A DNA stretch of 64,000 bases from Prevotella sp. (GCA_017619445.1 JAFZSI010000041.1:1-64000), one strand, 5' to 3'; positions 8,717 through 18,482 are shown, counted from the first letter of the stretch. Notes: generated by a model not told the origin, from the sequence alone. Numbers and translations: made by a program.

Positions 8717-10465
8717 ATGGATAATAACAAAGAGCTTATTCTGCAATGCGAGGCTCGAGCCAAGGAGTGGCTCGCCCCTGCTTTTGATGAGGAAACACGC
8801 AATGCTGTTCAGGCAATGCTCGACAACGACGACAAGACTGAACTCATTGATGCCTTCTATCGTGACTTGGAATTCGGTACAGGAGGACTGCGCGGCATCA
8901 TGGGTGCCGGAACCAACCGAATGAACAAGTATATCGTTGGCATGGCCACACAAGGCTTCGCCAACTATATCAACAAGGCATTCCCCGACATCCAGCCAGC
9001 CGTCGTTGTAGGTCACGACTGCCGCAACAACGGCCGCATGTTTGCTGAGTCGGTAGCCGACATCTTCTCTGCCAACGGCATCAAGGTCTATCTCTTCGAG
9101 AGCCTCCGCCCGACACCCGAAATCTCGTTTGCCATCCGTCAGCTCGGTTGCCAGGCAGGTGTCAATGTCACCGCCAGCCACAACCCCAAGGAGTATAACG
9201 GATACAAGGCTTACTGGGACGACGGCGCACAGGTGCTTGCACCCCACGACAAGGGCATCATCGAAGAGGTGAACAAGGTGACCATCCACGATGTGAAGTT
9301 CGAGGGCAATAAAGACCTCATCCAAATCATCGGTGGTGAAATGGACTGGGACTACATTCAGGCTGTGAAGGAGGCAATGGTTGACCAGGATGTCATCCTG
9401 CGCCAGAAAGACCTCAACATCGTCTATTCGGCCATGCATGGCACCGGACGCGTCATCGTTCCTATGGCTCTCCGCTCATGGGGATTCCAAAACATCCACG
9501 TAGTACCAGAGCAGATGGTCATCGACGGAAACTTCCCGACAGTCGTGTCGCCCAACCCGGAGAACCCCGAGGCAATGACACTCGGAATGAAACTGGGAAC
9601 CAAACTCAACGCCGACCTTGTGATTGCCAGCGACCCCGACGCAGACCGTCTGGCCATCGTCTGCCGCAACAGCAAGGGCGAGTGGGAGATTCTGAACGGT
9701 AACCAGACCTGCATGATGTTCTCTTGGTACATCATCGCCAACAAGAAGAAACTCGGACAGTTGAAGGGCAACGAGTTCATCGTCAAGACCATCGTCACCA
9801 CCGAGCTCATCGCCAAGATTGCCAAGCAGAACCAGGTGGAGTACACCGACTGCTACACCGGCTTCAAGTGGATTGCCAACGAAATCCGCGTCAACGAGGG
9901 CACGAAGAAGTACATTGGCGGCGGCGAGGAAAGCTTCGGCTTCCTGCCATACGACAAGGTGCGCGACAAGGATTCACCCGCCAGCATCTGCCTCATCTGC
10001 GAGATTGCAGCATGGGCGCGCGACAACGGCAAGACGCTCTATGACCTGCTCATGGACATCTATGCCGAGTATGGATTCTCGCGCGAGTTCACCGTCAACG
10101 TGGTTCGTCCGGGCAAGACCGGTGCCGACGAGATTAAGCAGATGATGACCGACTTCCGCAACACTCCGCCAACCGACCTCGGAGGCTCGAAAATCAGTTA
10201 CTCGAAAGACTTCCAGAAACTGGAGCTGAAGAAGGCCGACGGAACTGTTGAGAAACTCGACATGCCCGACAAGAGCAACGTGCTGCAGTGGTTCTGCGAA
10301 GACGGCACTAAGGTGAGTGTGCGCCCATCGGGAACTGAGCCGAAGATTAAGTTCTACATCGAGGTCAAAGACCCGACCTTCAAGTGCGCCGGCTGCTACG
10401 AGCGCTGCATGAAGGGTGCTGAGGAGAAAATCGAAGCCATCAAGAAGGGCCTCAACCTCGACTAA
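8717..10465 (+). CDS. pgm: Phosphoglucomutase / phosphomannomutase
   Basis: Cytoplasmic enzyme interconverting hexose 1- and 6-phosphates, linking glycolysis to glycogen, nucleotide-sugar and envelope synthesis. It has 582 residues with the four-domain alpha-D-phosphohexomutase layout: FGTGGLRGIMGAGTNRMN near the N-terminus, the phosphoserine loop TASHNPKEYNGYKAYW (Ser about 153), the metal loop DPDADR, the sugar loop GGGEESFGFLP, and the phosphate-binding RPSGTEPKIKFY near the C-terminus. This is the PgcA-like longer form found in Bacteroidetes and Firmicutes. It is monocistronic, between its own promoter and a strong terminator. Confidence 0.95.
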   Translation: MDNNKELILQCEARAKEWLAPAFDEETRNAVQAMLDNDDKTELIDAFYRDLEFGTGGLRGIMGAGTNRMNKYIVGMATQGFANYINKAFPDIQPAVVVGHDCRNNGRMFAESVADIFSANGIKVYLFESLRPTPEISFAIRQLGCQAGVNVTASHNPKEYNGYKAYWDDGAQVLAPHDKGIIEEVNKVTIHDVKFEGNKDLIQIIGGEMDWDYIQAVKEAMVDQDVILRQKDLNIVYSAMHGTGRVIVPMALRSWGFQNIHVVPEQMVIDGNFPTVVSPNPENPEAMTLGMKLGTKLNADLVIASDPDADRLAIVCRNSKGEWEILNGNQTCMMFSWYIIANKKKLGQLKGNEFIVKTIVTTELIAKIAKQNQVEYTDCYTGFKWIANEIRVNEGTKKYIGGGEESFGFLPYDKVRDKDSPASICLICEIAAWARDNGKTLYDLLMDIYAEYGFSREFTVNVVRPGKTGADEIKQMMTDFRNTPPTDLGGSKISYSKDFQKLELKKADGTVEKLDMPDKSNVLQWFCEDGTKVSVRPSGTEPKIKFYIEVKDPTFKCAGCYERCMKGAEEKIEAIKKGLNLD

Positions 10466-10495
10466 CTCTTTGGCCACGAGCCTTGATTGCTGACT

Positions 10496-10539
10496 GCGTG
10501 CGGTGATGCTGAGAATTCAGTATCATCGCACGCTTTTTT
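10496..10539 (+). terminator. Terminator after pgm
   Basis: A 17-bp stem (10496-10512 with 10517-10533, a few wobble or mismatched pairs) with a GAAT loop is followed by six T residues. Confidence 0.85.
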
Positions 10540-10611
10540 CTGCATAATTCGAAACCATAACCCAACGCTTTGTTTGAGTATCTGTTCGCTCTGTCATCAC
10601 AACCCATTGGT

Positions 10612-10645
10612 TTACGTTCAAATTTTCTAGATAATTTGCGCGTAA
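10612..10645 (+). repeat. CTAG-centred palindromic repeat, copy 1
   Basis: Imperfect 34-bp palindrome with arms TTACG..CAAATT and AATTTG..CGTAA around a central CTAG. It shares centre, length and arm sequence with copies at 15798, 24160, 35764 and 35849. The surrounding gene-free stretch (10540-10894) also has scattered CTTTG/AAAGTG motifs like those flanking the other copies, and nothing else I can name. Confidence 0.75.
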
Positions 10646-10894
10646 ACCTGCACTTTGCGTTCATAAAGTGTAGGTTTGCCAAAACAAAGCGTATAGATAC
10701 GTTTTTAAAGCATGCTTATATGAACAGCACGCATTTGTTTTCACTCCACAATCTGTTTTGTGCACAATTGTGCACACTTTTCCTGATTTTAACATTTCAA
10801 ACCGCAAAAGGGTGTCTCTGTGTCTCTGTGTCTAAATGTCTTTTTGTCTGAAGCGAGTTTTTTTCTGTTGTCATGAAAAATTTCTCTGAAAAAA

Positions 10895-10926
10895 TTTGGA
10901 GGAATGAAAAAATAGCATTACCTTTG
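10895..10926 (+). promoter_or_regulatory. Promoter for the tRNA pair
   Basis: TTTG (10895-10898), 20 bases, then TACCTTTG (10919-10926). It starts transcription about 40 bases before tRNA-Ser. Confidence 0.75.
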
Positions 10927-10971
10927 CACCGCATTTGAGAAACAATGCTTGGCAAATCAAAAACGAGCCCA

Positions 10972-11061
10972 GGAAGGATGGGTGAGTGGCTGAAACCAGC
11001 AGTTTGCTAAACTGCCGTACGGGTAACCGTACCGGGGGTTCGAATCCCCCTCCTTCCGCCA
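10972..11061 (+). tRNA. tRNA-Ser (anticodon GCT)
   Basis: Class II tRNA of 90 bases. The acceptor stem GGAAGGA (10972-10978) pairs with TCCTTCC (11051-11057), followed by discriminator G and an encoded CCA. The anticodon loop TTGCTAA sits in a CAGT/ACTG-type stem, giving GCT (serine AGC/AGU). A long variable arm (CCGTACGGGTAACCGTACCG) and the T-loop TTCGAAT confirm a serine tRNA. Confidence 0.95.
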
Positions 11062-11092
11062 GGGGGATGTTTCGAATGATGCGCAGTTCTTT

Positions 11093-11164
11093 GGTCGATT
11101 CATCTAATGGTTAGGATACAAGATTCTCAATCTTGGCATAGGGGTTCGATTCCCCTATCGACTA
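11093..11164 (+). tRNA. tRNA-Glu (anticodon CTC)
   Basis: 72 bases. The acceptor stem GGTCGAT pairs with ATCGACT (G-U at position 1), the D-arm is glutamate-like (CATCTAATGGTTAGGATA), and the anticodon stem CAAGA/TCTTG holds loop TTCTCAA (anticodon CTC). The T-arm is GGGGTTCGATTCCCC. CCA is not encoded. It lies 31 bases after tRNA-Ser and shares its promoter. Confidence 0.93.
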
Positions 11165-11171
11165 CAAAAGG

Positions 11172-11211
11172 GAGTGATGTTCTTACTTTAAGAATATCAC
11201 TCTTTGTTTTT
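11172..11211 (+). terminator. Terminator after the tRNA pair
   Basis: GAGTGAT-GTTCTT (11172-11184) pairs with AAGAAT-ATCACTC (11190-11202) and is followed by TTTGTTTTT. Confidence 0.85.
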
Positions 11212-11212
11212 G

Positions 11213-11280
11213 AAAGACAATGCAAATCGAATGCAGAAGAACTTGTTCTTATGCTGAGATGCAGCTTGTCTTATGCAAAG
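11213..11280 (+). repeat. 68-bp dispersed intergenic repeat, copy 1
   Basis: This stretch is nearly identical, in inverse orientation, to 41921-41989. Shared blocks include AATGCAAATCGAA, GCAGAAG, CTTGTTCTTATGCTGAG and TCTTATGCAAAG. It sits directly before the DMP19-like gene. The other copy lies before an araC-type gene and there contains a -7-like box. Confidence 0.8.
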
Positions 11281-11286
11281 TAGAAG

Positions 11287-11790
11287 ATGAACAAAGTAAT
11301 TGTGACTGATGCCTCGCTACGTGAGGCTGCGGAGAAGGGTATTGACAAGTTCCTCGGGGTGTTTGTCGATGCCATTCTGGATTCTGTTGGCGGTGAGTTG
11401 ACAGCTGAGACCATGGGCGAGCTTAACGCTGAGCAGATTACGCTGGTGGCCTACCACATGCTGCACGAGGAGGTGATGGAGGGCGGATTTATTCAGTTGA
11501 TTCACAACGGCCTCGGTCCGTTCATTTTCCTGAATCCTTTTGCAAAGATGCTTCGTCTCTGGGGATTGAGAGACCTTTCAAAAATGGTTTACAACGTCCA
11601 CACGCTTTACAAACAACATCATGATGAGATTGAGGCCGACTGTTCTGACGAGGAGTTCATGGCGCTCTACGAACGTTTCCCCGAGTTTGAGGAGTACGAC
11701 GACGACTTCATTGAGAACGAGGAGGCGTGGAATGAGATGATGGCGCACTACGTGGACGAGAATATTGAGAAATTCGCAACGATAGCATGA
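11287..11790 (+). CDS. DMP19-like (DUF4375) protein
   Basis: Cytoplasmic protein of 167 residues, strongly acidic in its last third ([25 protein letters not shown]). Residues about 45-110, with [20 protein letters not shown] and [14 protein letters not shown], resemble the DUF4375/DMP19 C-terminal domain. DMP19 of Neisseria is a DNA-mimic protein that blocks a transcription regulator; acidic composition alone does not prove this role here. The stop overlaps the smpB start by four bases (ATGA), so the two are probably translationally coupled. Confidence 0.6.
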   Translation: MNKVIVTDASLREAAEKGIDKFLGVFVDAILDSVGGELTAETMGELNAEQITLVAYHMLHEEVMEGGFIQLIHNGLGPFIFLNPFAKMLRLWGLRDLSKMVYNVHTLYKQHHDEIEADCSDEEFMALYERFPEFEEYDDDFIENEEAWNEMMAHYVDENIEKFATIA

Positions 11791-12266
11791 ATAAAGAAGA
11801 ACTGGAACTTCGAAAGAAGAGTCCTGTACAGATAAAGAACAAGAAAGCCTCGTTTGAGTACTTTTTTGTGGATGAGTTCACCGCGGGCATTGTGCTCACG
11901 GGAACTGAAATCAAGTCAATCCGTGCCGGCAAAGCCTCGTTGGTTGATGCCTATTGTTTCATCACCAACGGCGAGATTTGGGTGCGCGGCATGAATATTT
12001 CCCCCTATTTCTATGGCTCGTACAGCAATCACGAGGCCAAGCGCGACCGCAAGCTGCTGCTCACGCGTCGAGAGATTCACAAACTGGAGGAAGGCACCAA
12101 GGCGGTGGGCTTCACCATTGTGCCGACGCTCGTTTTCATCGACCAGAACGGACGTGCGAAGGTTGACATCGCGCTGGCCAAGGGTAAGAAGGTGTACGAC
12201 AAGCGGCAGACGATGAAAGAGAAGGAAGACCGTCGCGAGATGGACCGTGCCATTAAGCATTATTGA
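11787..12266 (+). CDS. smpB: SsrA-binding protein SmpB
   Basis: tmRNA-binding protein needed for trans-translation, which rescues stalled ribosomes and tags incomplete proteins. It has 159 residues, the usual size. Family features are [59 protein letters not shown] and the basic C-terminal tail [17 protein letters not shown]. The ATG lies in an ATGA overlap with the DMP19-like gene, and metH follows seven bases after the stop. tmRNA itself is not in this window. Confidence 0.97.
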   Translation: MNKEELELRKKSPVQIKNKKASFEYFFVDEFTAGIVLTGTEIKSIRAGKASLVDAYCFITNGEIWVRGMNISPYFYGSYSNHEAKRDRKLLLTRREIHKLEEGTKAVGFTIVPTLVFIDQNGRAKVDIALAKGKKVYDKRQTMKEKEDRREMDRAIKHY

Positions 12267-12272
12267 TTGAGA

Positions 12273-15071
12273 ATGACCATACAAGAACTAATCAGGCAGA
12301 AAATACTTATTCTCGATGGTGCCATGGGTACCATGATTCAGCAGTACGGACTGACCGAGGCCGATTTCCGCGGCGAGCGGTTCAAGGATGCTGAGGGGCA
12401 GATGAAGGGCAACAACGACATGCTCAACCTTACTCGCCCCGACGTGGTGATTGACATCCACCGTAAATATCTTGCTGCCGGTGCCGACATCATTGAGACC
12501 AACACTTTCAGCAGCCAGCGCATCTCGGAGGCCGACTACCATCTGGAAAGTGCCTGTTACGACATGGCATTGGCAGGTGCACGCCTGGCCCGTCAGGCTG
12601 CTGACGAGTTTACTTCTGAAGATAAGCCCCGTTTTGTGGCAGGTTCGGTTGGTCCTACCAACAAAACGTGCTCCATGAGCCCCGATGTGAGCAACCCCGC
12701 CTTGCGCGAGTTGACCTACGACCAGCTGTTCGATGCTTATTGCGAGCAGATGGACGCGCTGATGGAGGGCGGTGTTGACGCCATTCTCATAGAAACCATT
12801 TTCGACACACTGAATGCCAAGGCCGCCATCGACGCGGCACAGACCGTCATGCGCCAACGCGAAGTGGAACTGCCCATCATGCTCTCGGTGACGGTGAGCG
12901 ACCTGGGCGGACGCACGCTTAGCGGACAGACGCTCGACGCATTCCTGGCCAGTGTGAGTTCTTACCCCATTTTCTCCATAGGACTGAACTGCTCGTTTGG
13001 TGCGGCACAGATGAAACCCTACCTGCGCGAGCTGGCACAGAAGGCTCCCTATTACGTTTCGGCCTATCCCAACGCCGGACTTCCCAACCAGCTCGGCCAG
13101 TATGACGAGACACCCGAGAGCATGGCTCCGCAGATTGGTGAGTTTATTGACGAGGGACTGGTGAACATCGTGGGAGGCTGCTGCGGCACCACAGAGGCGT
13201 TCATTGCGCGTTATGTGCCGTTGGCAGAGGGCAAGCAGCCACGACCAATTGCATGCCGCAAATATCCCTACGACACCATGCGGTTGAGCGGCCTTGAACA
13301 GCTGAACGTAACGCCCGAAATCCGTTTTGTCAATGTGGGTGAGCGGTGCAACGTGGCAGGTTCGCGCAAGTTCCTGCGGCTCATTAAGGAAAAAAACTAC
13401 AACGAGGCGCTTTCCATTGCCCGCAAACAGGTTGACGACGGTGCGCTTGTGATAGACATCAACATGGACGACGGCCTGTTGGACGCACGGACAGAGATGG
13501 TGACTTTCCTCAATATGATTGCCGCCGAGCCCGATATTGCCCGCGTGCCGGTAATGATTGACTCATCCGACTGGAATGTCATTCTTGCCGCGCTGAAGTG
13601 TGTACAGGGCAAGAGCATTGTGAACAGCATTTCGCTGAAAGAGGGCGAGGAGGTTTTCCTCAGTCACGCCCGCGACGTGATGCGCTATGGTGCTGCCGTG
13701 GTTGTGATGTGCTTCGACGAGCAAGGACAGGCCACAAGTTACGAGCGCCGCATAGAGATTGCCGCGCGCGCCTACCGGTTGCTGACGGAGGAAGTGGGAA
13801 TGAACCCAATAGACATCATTTTCGACCCCAATATCCTCGCCATTGCCACGGGTATGGAAGAGCACGACAACTATGCCGTTGATTTCATCCGTGCCACTCA
13901 GTGGATTCGCCATAATCTGCCCGGCGCGCATGTCAGTGGCGGTGTGAGCAACCTGAGTTTCTCGTTTCGCGGCAACAACTACATCCGCGAAGCCATGCAT
14001 GCCGTTTTCCTCTATCATGCCATTCAGGCCGGCATGGACTTCGGCATTGTTAATCCCGCCACCAAGGTGATTTATTCCGACATTCCCGCCGACCAGTTGG
14101 AGGTGATTGAGGACGTGGTGCTCAATCGCAAGAGCGGGGCAGGCGAGCGGCTCATCGAATTGGCCAGCCGTCTGAAGGCCGAGCAAGACAACGCCAAGGC
14201 ACAAGCCTCTGGTACTACTGCGACATCCGACACCCATGCTGACGCAAGCACTCCTGCCTGGCGAAATGCTGACGTGGAGAGCCGTCTGCGCCATGCGCTT
14301 GTCAAGGGTATCGGCGACTATTTAGAGACTGACCTGCATGAGGCATTGCAGCTGTATCCGCGTGCCGTGAACATCATTGAAGGCCCGCTGATGGGCGGCA
14401 TGAACATGGTGGGCGAACTGTTTGGTAGCGGCAAGATGTTTCTTCCGCAAGTAGTGAAGACCGCACGTACCATGAAGCAGGCTGTGCAAATCCTTCAGCC
14501 GTTCATTGAGGAGGAGCGGGCTGGAAATCCACAGCAGGAGGGCAGCGGCAAGGCAGGTAAGATATTACTTGCCACGGTGAAAGGCGATGTTCATGACATT
14601 GGTAAGAACATTGTGGCGGTGGTGATGGCCTGCAACAATTTCGAGGTGATTGACCTGGGCGTGATGGTGCCTGCCGAGCAGATTGTGCGCAAGGCCATGG
14701 AGCTCAAGGTTGACATGATTGGACTCAGCGGACTCATTACGCCGAGCTTAGAGGAAATGGTTAATGTGGCATACGAAATGGAGCGCGCCCACCTGCACAT
14801 TCCCATCATGATTGGCGGTGCCACAACCAGCCAACTGCACGTGGCGCTGAAGATTGCGCCCGTTTATGGAGGCCCGGTGGTGTGGATGAAAGACGCGTCG
14901 CAAAACGCGCTTGTGGCCGCACGCCTGATGGACGATGCAGAAGAGACGATACTTGAAAAGGAACTTGACGATAAATACGCTGAACTGCGCGATGAGTATC
15001 AGCGCGAACAGGATAAACTGCTTTCGCTCGGCGAGGCACGCCAGAACAAGCTCGACTTGTTTGGCGAGTAA
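12273..15071 (+). CDS. metH: Cobalamin-dependent methionine synthase, without reactivation domain
   Basis: Transfers a methyl group from methyltetrahydrofolate through methylcobalamin to homocysteine. An in-frame TTG at 12267 touches the smpB stop, but ATG 12273 is the likelier start, giving 932 residues. The order is: homocysteine/zinc domain (1-330; zinc ligands in GLNCSFGA and GGCCGTT), folate-binding domain (about 345-600; [22 protein letters not shown]), cobalamin cap and binding domains (about 665-900) with the axial-His motif DVHDIGKN (His near 773) and IMIGGATTS. Full-length MetH has about 1200 residues; the C-terminal AdoMet-binding reactivation domain is absent, and the frame ends cleanly. 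A variable linker (about 635-670) is Ala/Thr-rich. Confidence 0.96.
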   Translation: MTIQELIRQKILILDGAMGTMIQQYGLTEADFRGERFKDAEGQMKGNNDMLNLTRPDVVIDIHRKYLAAGADIIETNTFSSQRISEADYHLESACYDMALAGARLARQAADEFTSEDKPRFVAGSVGPTNKTCSMSPDVSNPALRELTYDQLFDAYCEQMDALMEGGVDAILIETIFDTLNAKAAIDAAQTVMRQREVELPIMLSVTVSDLGGRTLSGQTLDAFLASVSSYPIFSIGLNCSFGAAQMKPYLRELAQKAPYYVSAYPNAGLPNQLGQYDETPESMAPQIGEFIDEGLVNIVGGCCGTTEAFIARYVPLAEGKQPRPIACRKYPYDTMRLSGLEQLNVTPEIRFVNVGERCNVAGSRKFLRLIKEKNYNEALSIARKQVDDGALVIDINMDDGLLDARTEMVTFLNMIAAEPDIARVPVMIDSSDWNVILAALKCVQGKSIVNSISLKEGEEVFLSHARDVMRYGAAVVVMCFDEQGQATSYERRIEIAARAYRLLTEEVGMNPIDIIFDPNILAIATGMEEHDNYAVDFIRATQWIRHNLPGAHVSGGVSNLSFSFRGNNYIREAMHAVFLYHAIQAGMDFGIVNPATKVIYSDIPADQLEVIEDVVLNRKSGAGERLIELASRLKAEQDNAKAQASGTTATSDTHADASTPAWRNADVESRLRHALVKGIGDYLETDLHEALQLYPRAVNIIEGPLMGGMNMVGELFGSGKMFLPQVVKTARTMKQAVQILQPFIEEERAGNPQQEGSGKAGKILLATVKGDVHDIGKNIVAVVMACNNFEVIDLGVMVPAEQIVRKAMELKVDMIGLSGLITPSLEEMVNVAYEMERAHLHIPIMIGGATTSQLHVALKIAPVYGGPVVWMKDASQNALVAARLMDDAEETILEKELDDKYAELRDEYQREQDKLLSLGEARQNKLDLFGE

Positions 15072-15116
15072 GCCTTTGCCGATAAACAACATTCAATAAG
15101 TATTATTTTTCAGTAA

Positions 15117-15746
15117 ATGACAAAGGTAAAAAACATTGTTTTCGATTTAGGAGGGGTCATTATGACCCTCGACCACCCAAAAGCCGTGAGAAGATTCAAG
15201 GAATTAGGCATCAAAGATGCGGAACAGCGGCTTCACCCCTACACACAAACAGGCATTTTCGGCGACTTGGAGGCCGGCAAAATCACAGACGAAGAATTCC
15301 GCAAGGGCCTTTCAGAATTAGCAGGCCGCGAAATATCCTATCAGGAGTGCTGCTACGCATGGCAGGGCTATGTCAGGGAAGTGCCGCAGCGCAATCTCGA
15401 CGCACTCGTACGCCTTCATAACGAGGGCTACCGCATCATTCTGCTCTCAAACACCAATCCCTTTATGATGGAGTTCATCCTGAGCGACCGATTTGACGGC
15501 AAGGGCCACTCGCTGGCGCATTATGTTGATGCCATGTATCTGAGCTACAGGCTGAAAGTGATGAAACCCGACGAGACATTCTTCCGCCGTGTGCTCATGA
15601 GCGAGCAAATCATTCCCGCCGACACGCTATTCGTGGACGACGGCCCGCGCAACGTGGCCGCCGCCAGTCAGATAGGCATACGAACCTATTGTCCCGAGAA
15701 CGGAGCCGACTGGACAGAGGAAATCTATAAGTATCTGGAGTATTGA
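15117..15746 (+). CDS. HAD-superfamily phosphatase (YihX-like)
   Basis: Soluble hydrolase of 209 residues, subfamily IA. Motif I is FDLGGVI (nucleophile Asp followed by Gly at the usual second-Asp position, as in YihX-type members), motif II is LLSNTN, the lysine is in KVMKPD, and motif III is FVDDGPRN. A helical cap lies at about 15-80. Relatives dephosphorylate sugar phosphates or nucleotides, but the substrate here is unknown. It follows metH by 45 bases and may be cotranscribed. Confidence 0.88.
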   Translation: MTKVKNIVFDLGGVIMTLDHPKAVRRFKELGIKDAEQRLHPYTQTGIFGDLEAGKITDEEFRKGLSELAGREISYQECCYAWQGYVREVPQRNLDALVRLHNEGYRIILLSNTNPFMMEFILSDRFDGKGHSLAHYVDAMYLSYRLKVMKPDETFFRRVLMSEQIIPADTLFVDDGPRNVAAASQIGIRTYCPENGADWTEEIYKYLEY

Positions 15747-15797
15747 AGCGTTGCTTTGTTTCCGCCATTCTGAACGGGGCAAAAACAAAGTGTTGCT

Positions 15798-15831
15798 TTA
15801 TACTCAAATTTTCTAGAGAATTTCAACGTAA
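15798..15831 (+). repeat. CTAG-centred palindromic repeat, copy 2
   Basis: 34-bp unit with centre TTTTCTAGAGAA and right arm ending CGTAA; the left arm is degenerate (TTATACTC). It is flanked by CAAAGTGTTG on the left and AAAGCATCACTTTGTG on the right, as in other copies. The gap 15747-15952 holds this repeat and scattered AAAGCAT-type motifs. Confidence 0.7.
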
Positions 15832-15952
15832 AGCATCACTTTGTGATTGTAGTGCAATGCTTGGCAACAATAAAGCATAGGTTTAGAAGTGCATAGTATC
15901 GCTTTGGAAGTGTAATGCATAGTTCGGGAAATGAAAAAAAAGTGTTTTTTCC

Positions 15953-15983
15953 TTTGCTTTTCGCTCTTCAAGTCGTACCTTTG
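15953..15983 (+). promoter_or_regulatory. Promoter for map
   Basis: TTTG (15953-15956), 19 bases, then TACCTTTG (15976-15983), about 20 bases before the map start codon. Confidence 0.75.
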
Positions 15984-16003
15984 CACCACCAAACATCGAG
16001 AAT

Positions 16004-16867
16004 ATGAGTTTCAAGAAGAAAAAGAAGTGGCATCTGCTGCCCGGACAGCCCATTACGGAAATGGACAAGCGCGTGATGTACTGGGAGCACAAGGGCAAGG
16101 ATGTGCCTTCGCGCCATCTCATCAAAACGCCTGAACAGATTGAGGGCATCCGTCGCGCGGGTGTGGTGAACACCGGTGTGCTGGACGAGGTGGCCAAAAA
16201 CATACGTGCAGGCATGAGCACGCTTGAGATAGACGAGATTTGCATGGACTATTGTGCGGCTCATGGAGCCACGCCTGCGTGTCTTGGCTACGAGGGTTTC
16301 CCCAAGAGCGTGTGCACAAGCATCAACGAGGTGGTTTGCCACGGCATTCCCAAGGCTGAGGATGTGCTCGAGGAGGGCGACATCATCAATGTTGATTTCA
16401 CTACCATTCTCGACGGTTATTATGCCGATGCCTCGCGCATGTTCATCATTGGACAGACCACTCCTGAGAAGGAACAGCTGGTACGTGTGGCGAAGGAGTG
16501 CCTTTTAATCGGTATGGAAGCCGCCAAACCCTACGGTTTTGTGGGCGACATAGGCAATGCGATAGAGAAACATTGCAAACGCTACCACTATGGTGTGGTG
16601 CGCGATTTGTGTGGCCACGGTGTGGGACTCGATTTTCACGAAGACCCCGAGGTGGCGCACTATGGCCGGAAAGGCACGGGCATGTTGCTGGTGCCCGGCA
16701 TGGTGTTCACCATCGAGCCGATGATAAACATGGGCACATGGCGCGTGTTCATTGATGCTGACGACCCCTACGGGTGGGAGGTAATCTCGGAGGACGAGCA
16801 GCCCAGCGCACAATGGGAGCACACCTTGCTGATGACCGAAAACGGTGTTGAGGTGCTGAGCTATTAA
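16004..16867 (+). CDS. map: Type I methionine aminopeptidase
   Basis: Removes the initiator methionine from new proteins in the cytoplasm. It has 287 residues: a basic N-terminal extension (about 1-42, MSFKKKKKWHLLPGQP) followed by the pita-bread catalytic domain. Metal ligands are visible: Asp in NVDFTTILDGYYADASR, His in CGHGVGLDFHEDPE, Glu in FTIEPM and Glu in AQWEHTLL. The extension is a Bacteroidetes variant and may contact the ribosome, though this is an inference. Its own promoter lies just upstream, and tsaD follows after 27 bases. Confidence 0.96.
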   Translation: MSFKKKKKWHLLPGQPITEMDKRVMYWEHKGKDVPSRHLIKTPEQIEGIRRAGVVNTGVLDEVAKNIRAGMSTLEIDEICMDYCAAHGATPACLGYEGFPKSVCTSINEVVCHGIPKAEDVLEEGDIINVDFTTILDGYYADASRMFIIGQTTPEKEQLVRVAKECLLIGMEAAKPYGFVGDIGNAIEKHCKRYHYGVVRDLCGHGVGLDFHEDPEVAHYGRKGTGMLLVPGMVFTIEPMINMGTWRVFIDADDPYGWEVISEDEQPSAQWEHTLLMTENGVEVLSY

Positions 16868-16894
16868 GTGGTTCGAGGAAAAGATTGTCAACGC

Positions 16895-17920
16895 ATGAAT
16901 GATATATATATATTAGGTATAGAGTCGAGTTGCGACGACACATCGGCTGCCGTGTTGAGAAACGGTGTGCTGCTGTCTAACGTCACCGCCTCGCAAGCCG
17001 TGCATGAGGCCTACGGAGGCGTGGTGCCCGAGCTGGCTTCGCGTGCCCACCAGCAGAATGTGGTGCCCGTGGTTGACCAGGCCATTAAGAAGGCAGGCAT
17101 CACCAAGGAACAGCTTTCGGCAGTGGCATTTACACGCGGCCCGGGACTGATGGGGTCGTTGTTGGTAGGCGTTAGCTTTGCCAAAGGTTTTGCACGGGCG
17201 TTGGGCATTCCGCTGATAGACGTGAATCACCTGCAAGGGCATGTGATGGCGCATTTCATTAAGGAAAGCGACGACGACACTTCGGCTCCACCTTTGCCCT
17301 TCCTGTGCCTGCTGGTAAGTGGCGGCAACTCGCAAATCGTTAAGGTGAACGCCTACAACAAGATGGAGGTGTTGGGACAGACCATCGACGATGCGGCAGG
17401 TGAGGCCATCGACAAATGCTCGAAAGTGATGGGACTGGGTTATCCCGGTGGACCTATCATCGACCGCCTGGCACGTCAGGGAAATCCACATGCCTACAAG
17501 TTTGCCGAGCCAAATATCCCGGGGCTTGACTATAGTTTCAGCGGGCTGAAAACCTCGTTTCTCTACAACCTGCGCGACTGGGTGAAGGAAGACCCCGACT
17601 TTGTGGAGCATCACAAGGAGGACCTCGCCGCAAGTCTTGAGTTCACCATCGTTGACATTCTGATGAAGAAACTCCGTTTGGCTGCCAAGCAGACGCGCAT
17701 CAGGCATATTGCCGTGGCGGGTGGCGTTTCTGCAAACAACGGTCTGCGCAACGCTTTCAAGGAACATGCGCAGAAATACGGATGGAAAATCTACATACCC
17801 AAATTCAGCTACACCACCGACAATGCTGCCATGATTGGCATCACGGGATATTACAAGTATCTTGACGGTGAGTTTTGCCCCATCGACGTTCCGGCATTCA
17901 GCAAGGTGACGTTTGAGTAG
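16895..17920 (+). CDS. tsaD: tRNA threonylcarbamoyladenosine transferase TsaD
   Basis: Catalytic subunit that puts the threonylcarbamoyl group on A37 of tRNAs reading ANN codons. It has 341 residues from ATG 16895; an in-frame GTG (16868) would add nine residues that do not fit the family, which opens with the ILGIESSCDDTSAAV motif. The ASKHA fold signatures are present: iron-binding H112-x3-H116 (NHLQGHVMAH), FLCLLVSGGNSQ, DDAAGEAIDKC, GGVSANNGLR and the final metal-binding TDNAAMIGITGY. TsaB, TsaC and TsaE are not in this window. Confidence 0.96.
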   Translation: MNDIYILGIESSCDDTSAAVLRNGVLLSNVTASQAVHEAYGGVVPELASRAHQQNVVPVVDQAIKKAGITKEQLSAVAFTRGPGLMGSLLVGVSFAKGFARALGIPLIDVNHLQGHVMAHFIKESDDDTSAPPLPFLCLLVSGGNSQIVKVNAYNKMEVLGQTIDDAAGEAIDKCSKVMGLGYPGGPIIDRLARQGNPHAYKFAEPNIPGLDYSFSGLKTSFLYNLRDWVKEDPDFVEHHKEDLAASLEFTIVDILMKKLRLAAKQTRIRHIAVAGGVSANNGLRNAFKEHAQKYGWKIYIPKFSYTTDNAAMIGITGYYKYLDGEFCPIDVPAFSKVTFE

Positions 17921-17963
17921 GGGAGAGCGAAAATGAATAAATATAAAACAGAAAACTATCATC

Positions 17964-18482
17964 ATGGAATTAGAAAACAAAGTATTGAGCCGTGAGATAC
18001 ACATGAGATTGTATGACACAGGACTTACACTTGCCACGGCAGAGAGCTGCACGGGCGGACATATTGCGGAGGCCATCATTGCCGTGCCGGGCTCGTCGGA
18101 GTATTTCAAGGGCGGCATCATCTCTTATACCAACGAGATAAAGGAACGCCTGCTCGGCGTTGACCATCAGTTGCTCGAAGAAAAGACTGCCGTGTGCGAA
18201 GAGGTTGCAAAGGCAATGGTGAGTGGTGCCATCAGCACCATGCAGACCGACTTTGCTATCGCGGCTACGGGTTTTGCTGGTCCTGGAGGCGGAACGAAGG
18301 AGATTCCTGTAGGCACCATCTGGCTGGCATGTGGCTCGGCTGATGAGGTGGTGGCGTGCAAATTGGAAGAAGATGAGGGCCGCGACATGAATTTGGTGAA
18401 AGCCACCCGTCAGGCACTGCAATTATTCATCGATTTCCTCAACGCGCATTTGCCGGAAAAAGAGCCCCAAACAGACATTTAA
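17964..18482 (+). CDS. CinA C-terminal-like nicotinamide-nucleotide amidohydrolase (PncC)
   Basis: 172 residues, corresponding to the stand-alone CinA C-terminal domain. PncC converts NMN to nicotinate mononucleotide in pyridine nucleotide salvage. Key segments are LATAESCTGGHIAEAI (active-site Ser and Thr), GSSEYFKGGIISYTNEIK, LLGVDHQLLEEKTAVCEE and IAATGFAGPGGGTKEIPVGT. The MoaB-like N-terminal half found in full CinA is absent. It sits 43 bases after tsaD and is probably in the same transcript. Confidence 0.92.
   Translation: MELENKVLSREIHMRLYDTGLTLATAESCTGGHIAEAIIAVPGSSEYFKGGIISYTNEIKERLLGVDHQLLEEKTAVCEEVAKAMVSGAISTMQTDFAIAATGFAGPGGGTKEIPVGTIWLACGSADEVVACKLEEDEGRDMNLVKATRQALQLFIDFLNAHLPEKEPQTDI

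Noticed and set aside
10570..10851. 93-codon frame in the gap before the tRNAs
   Set aside because: It runs through the palindromic repeat and low-complexity sequence and has no features of a protein family.
16913..18121. Long minus-strand reading frame opposite tsaD and pncC
   Set aside because: Its codons mirror two well-supported genes on the plus strand, and the product has no recognisable domain or membrane pattern.
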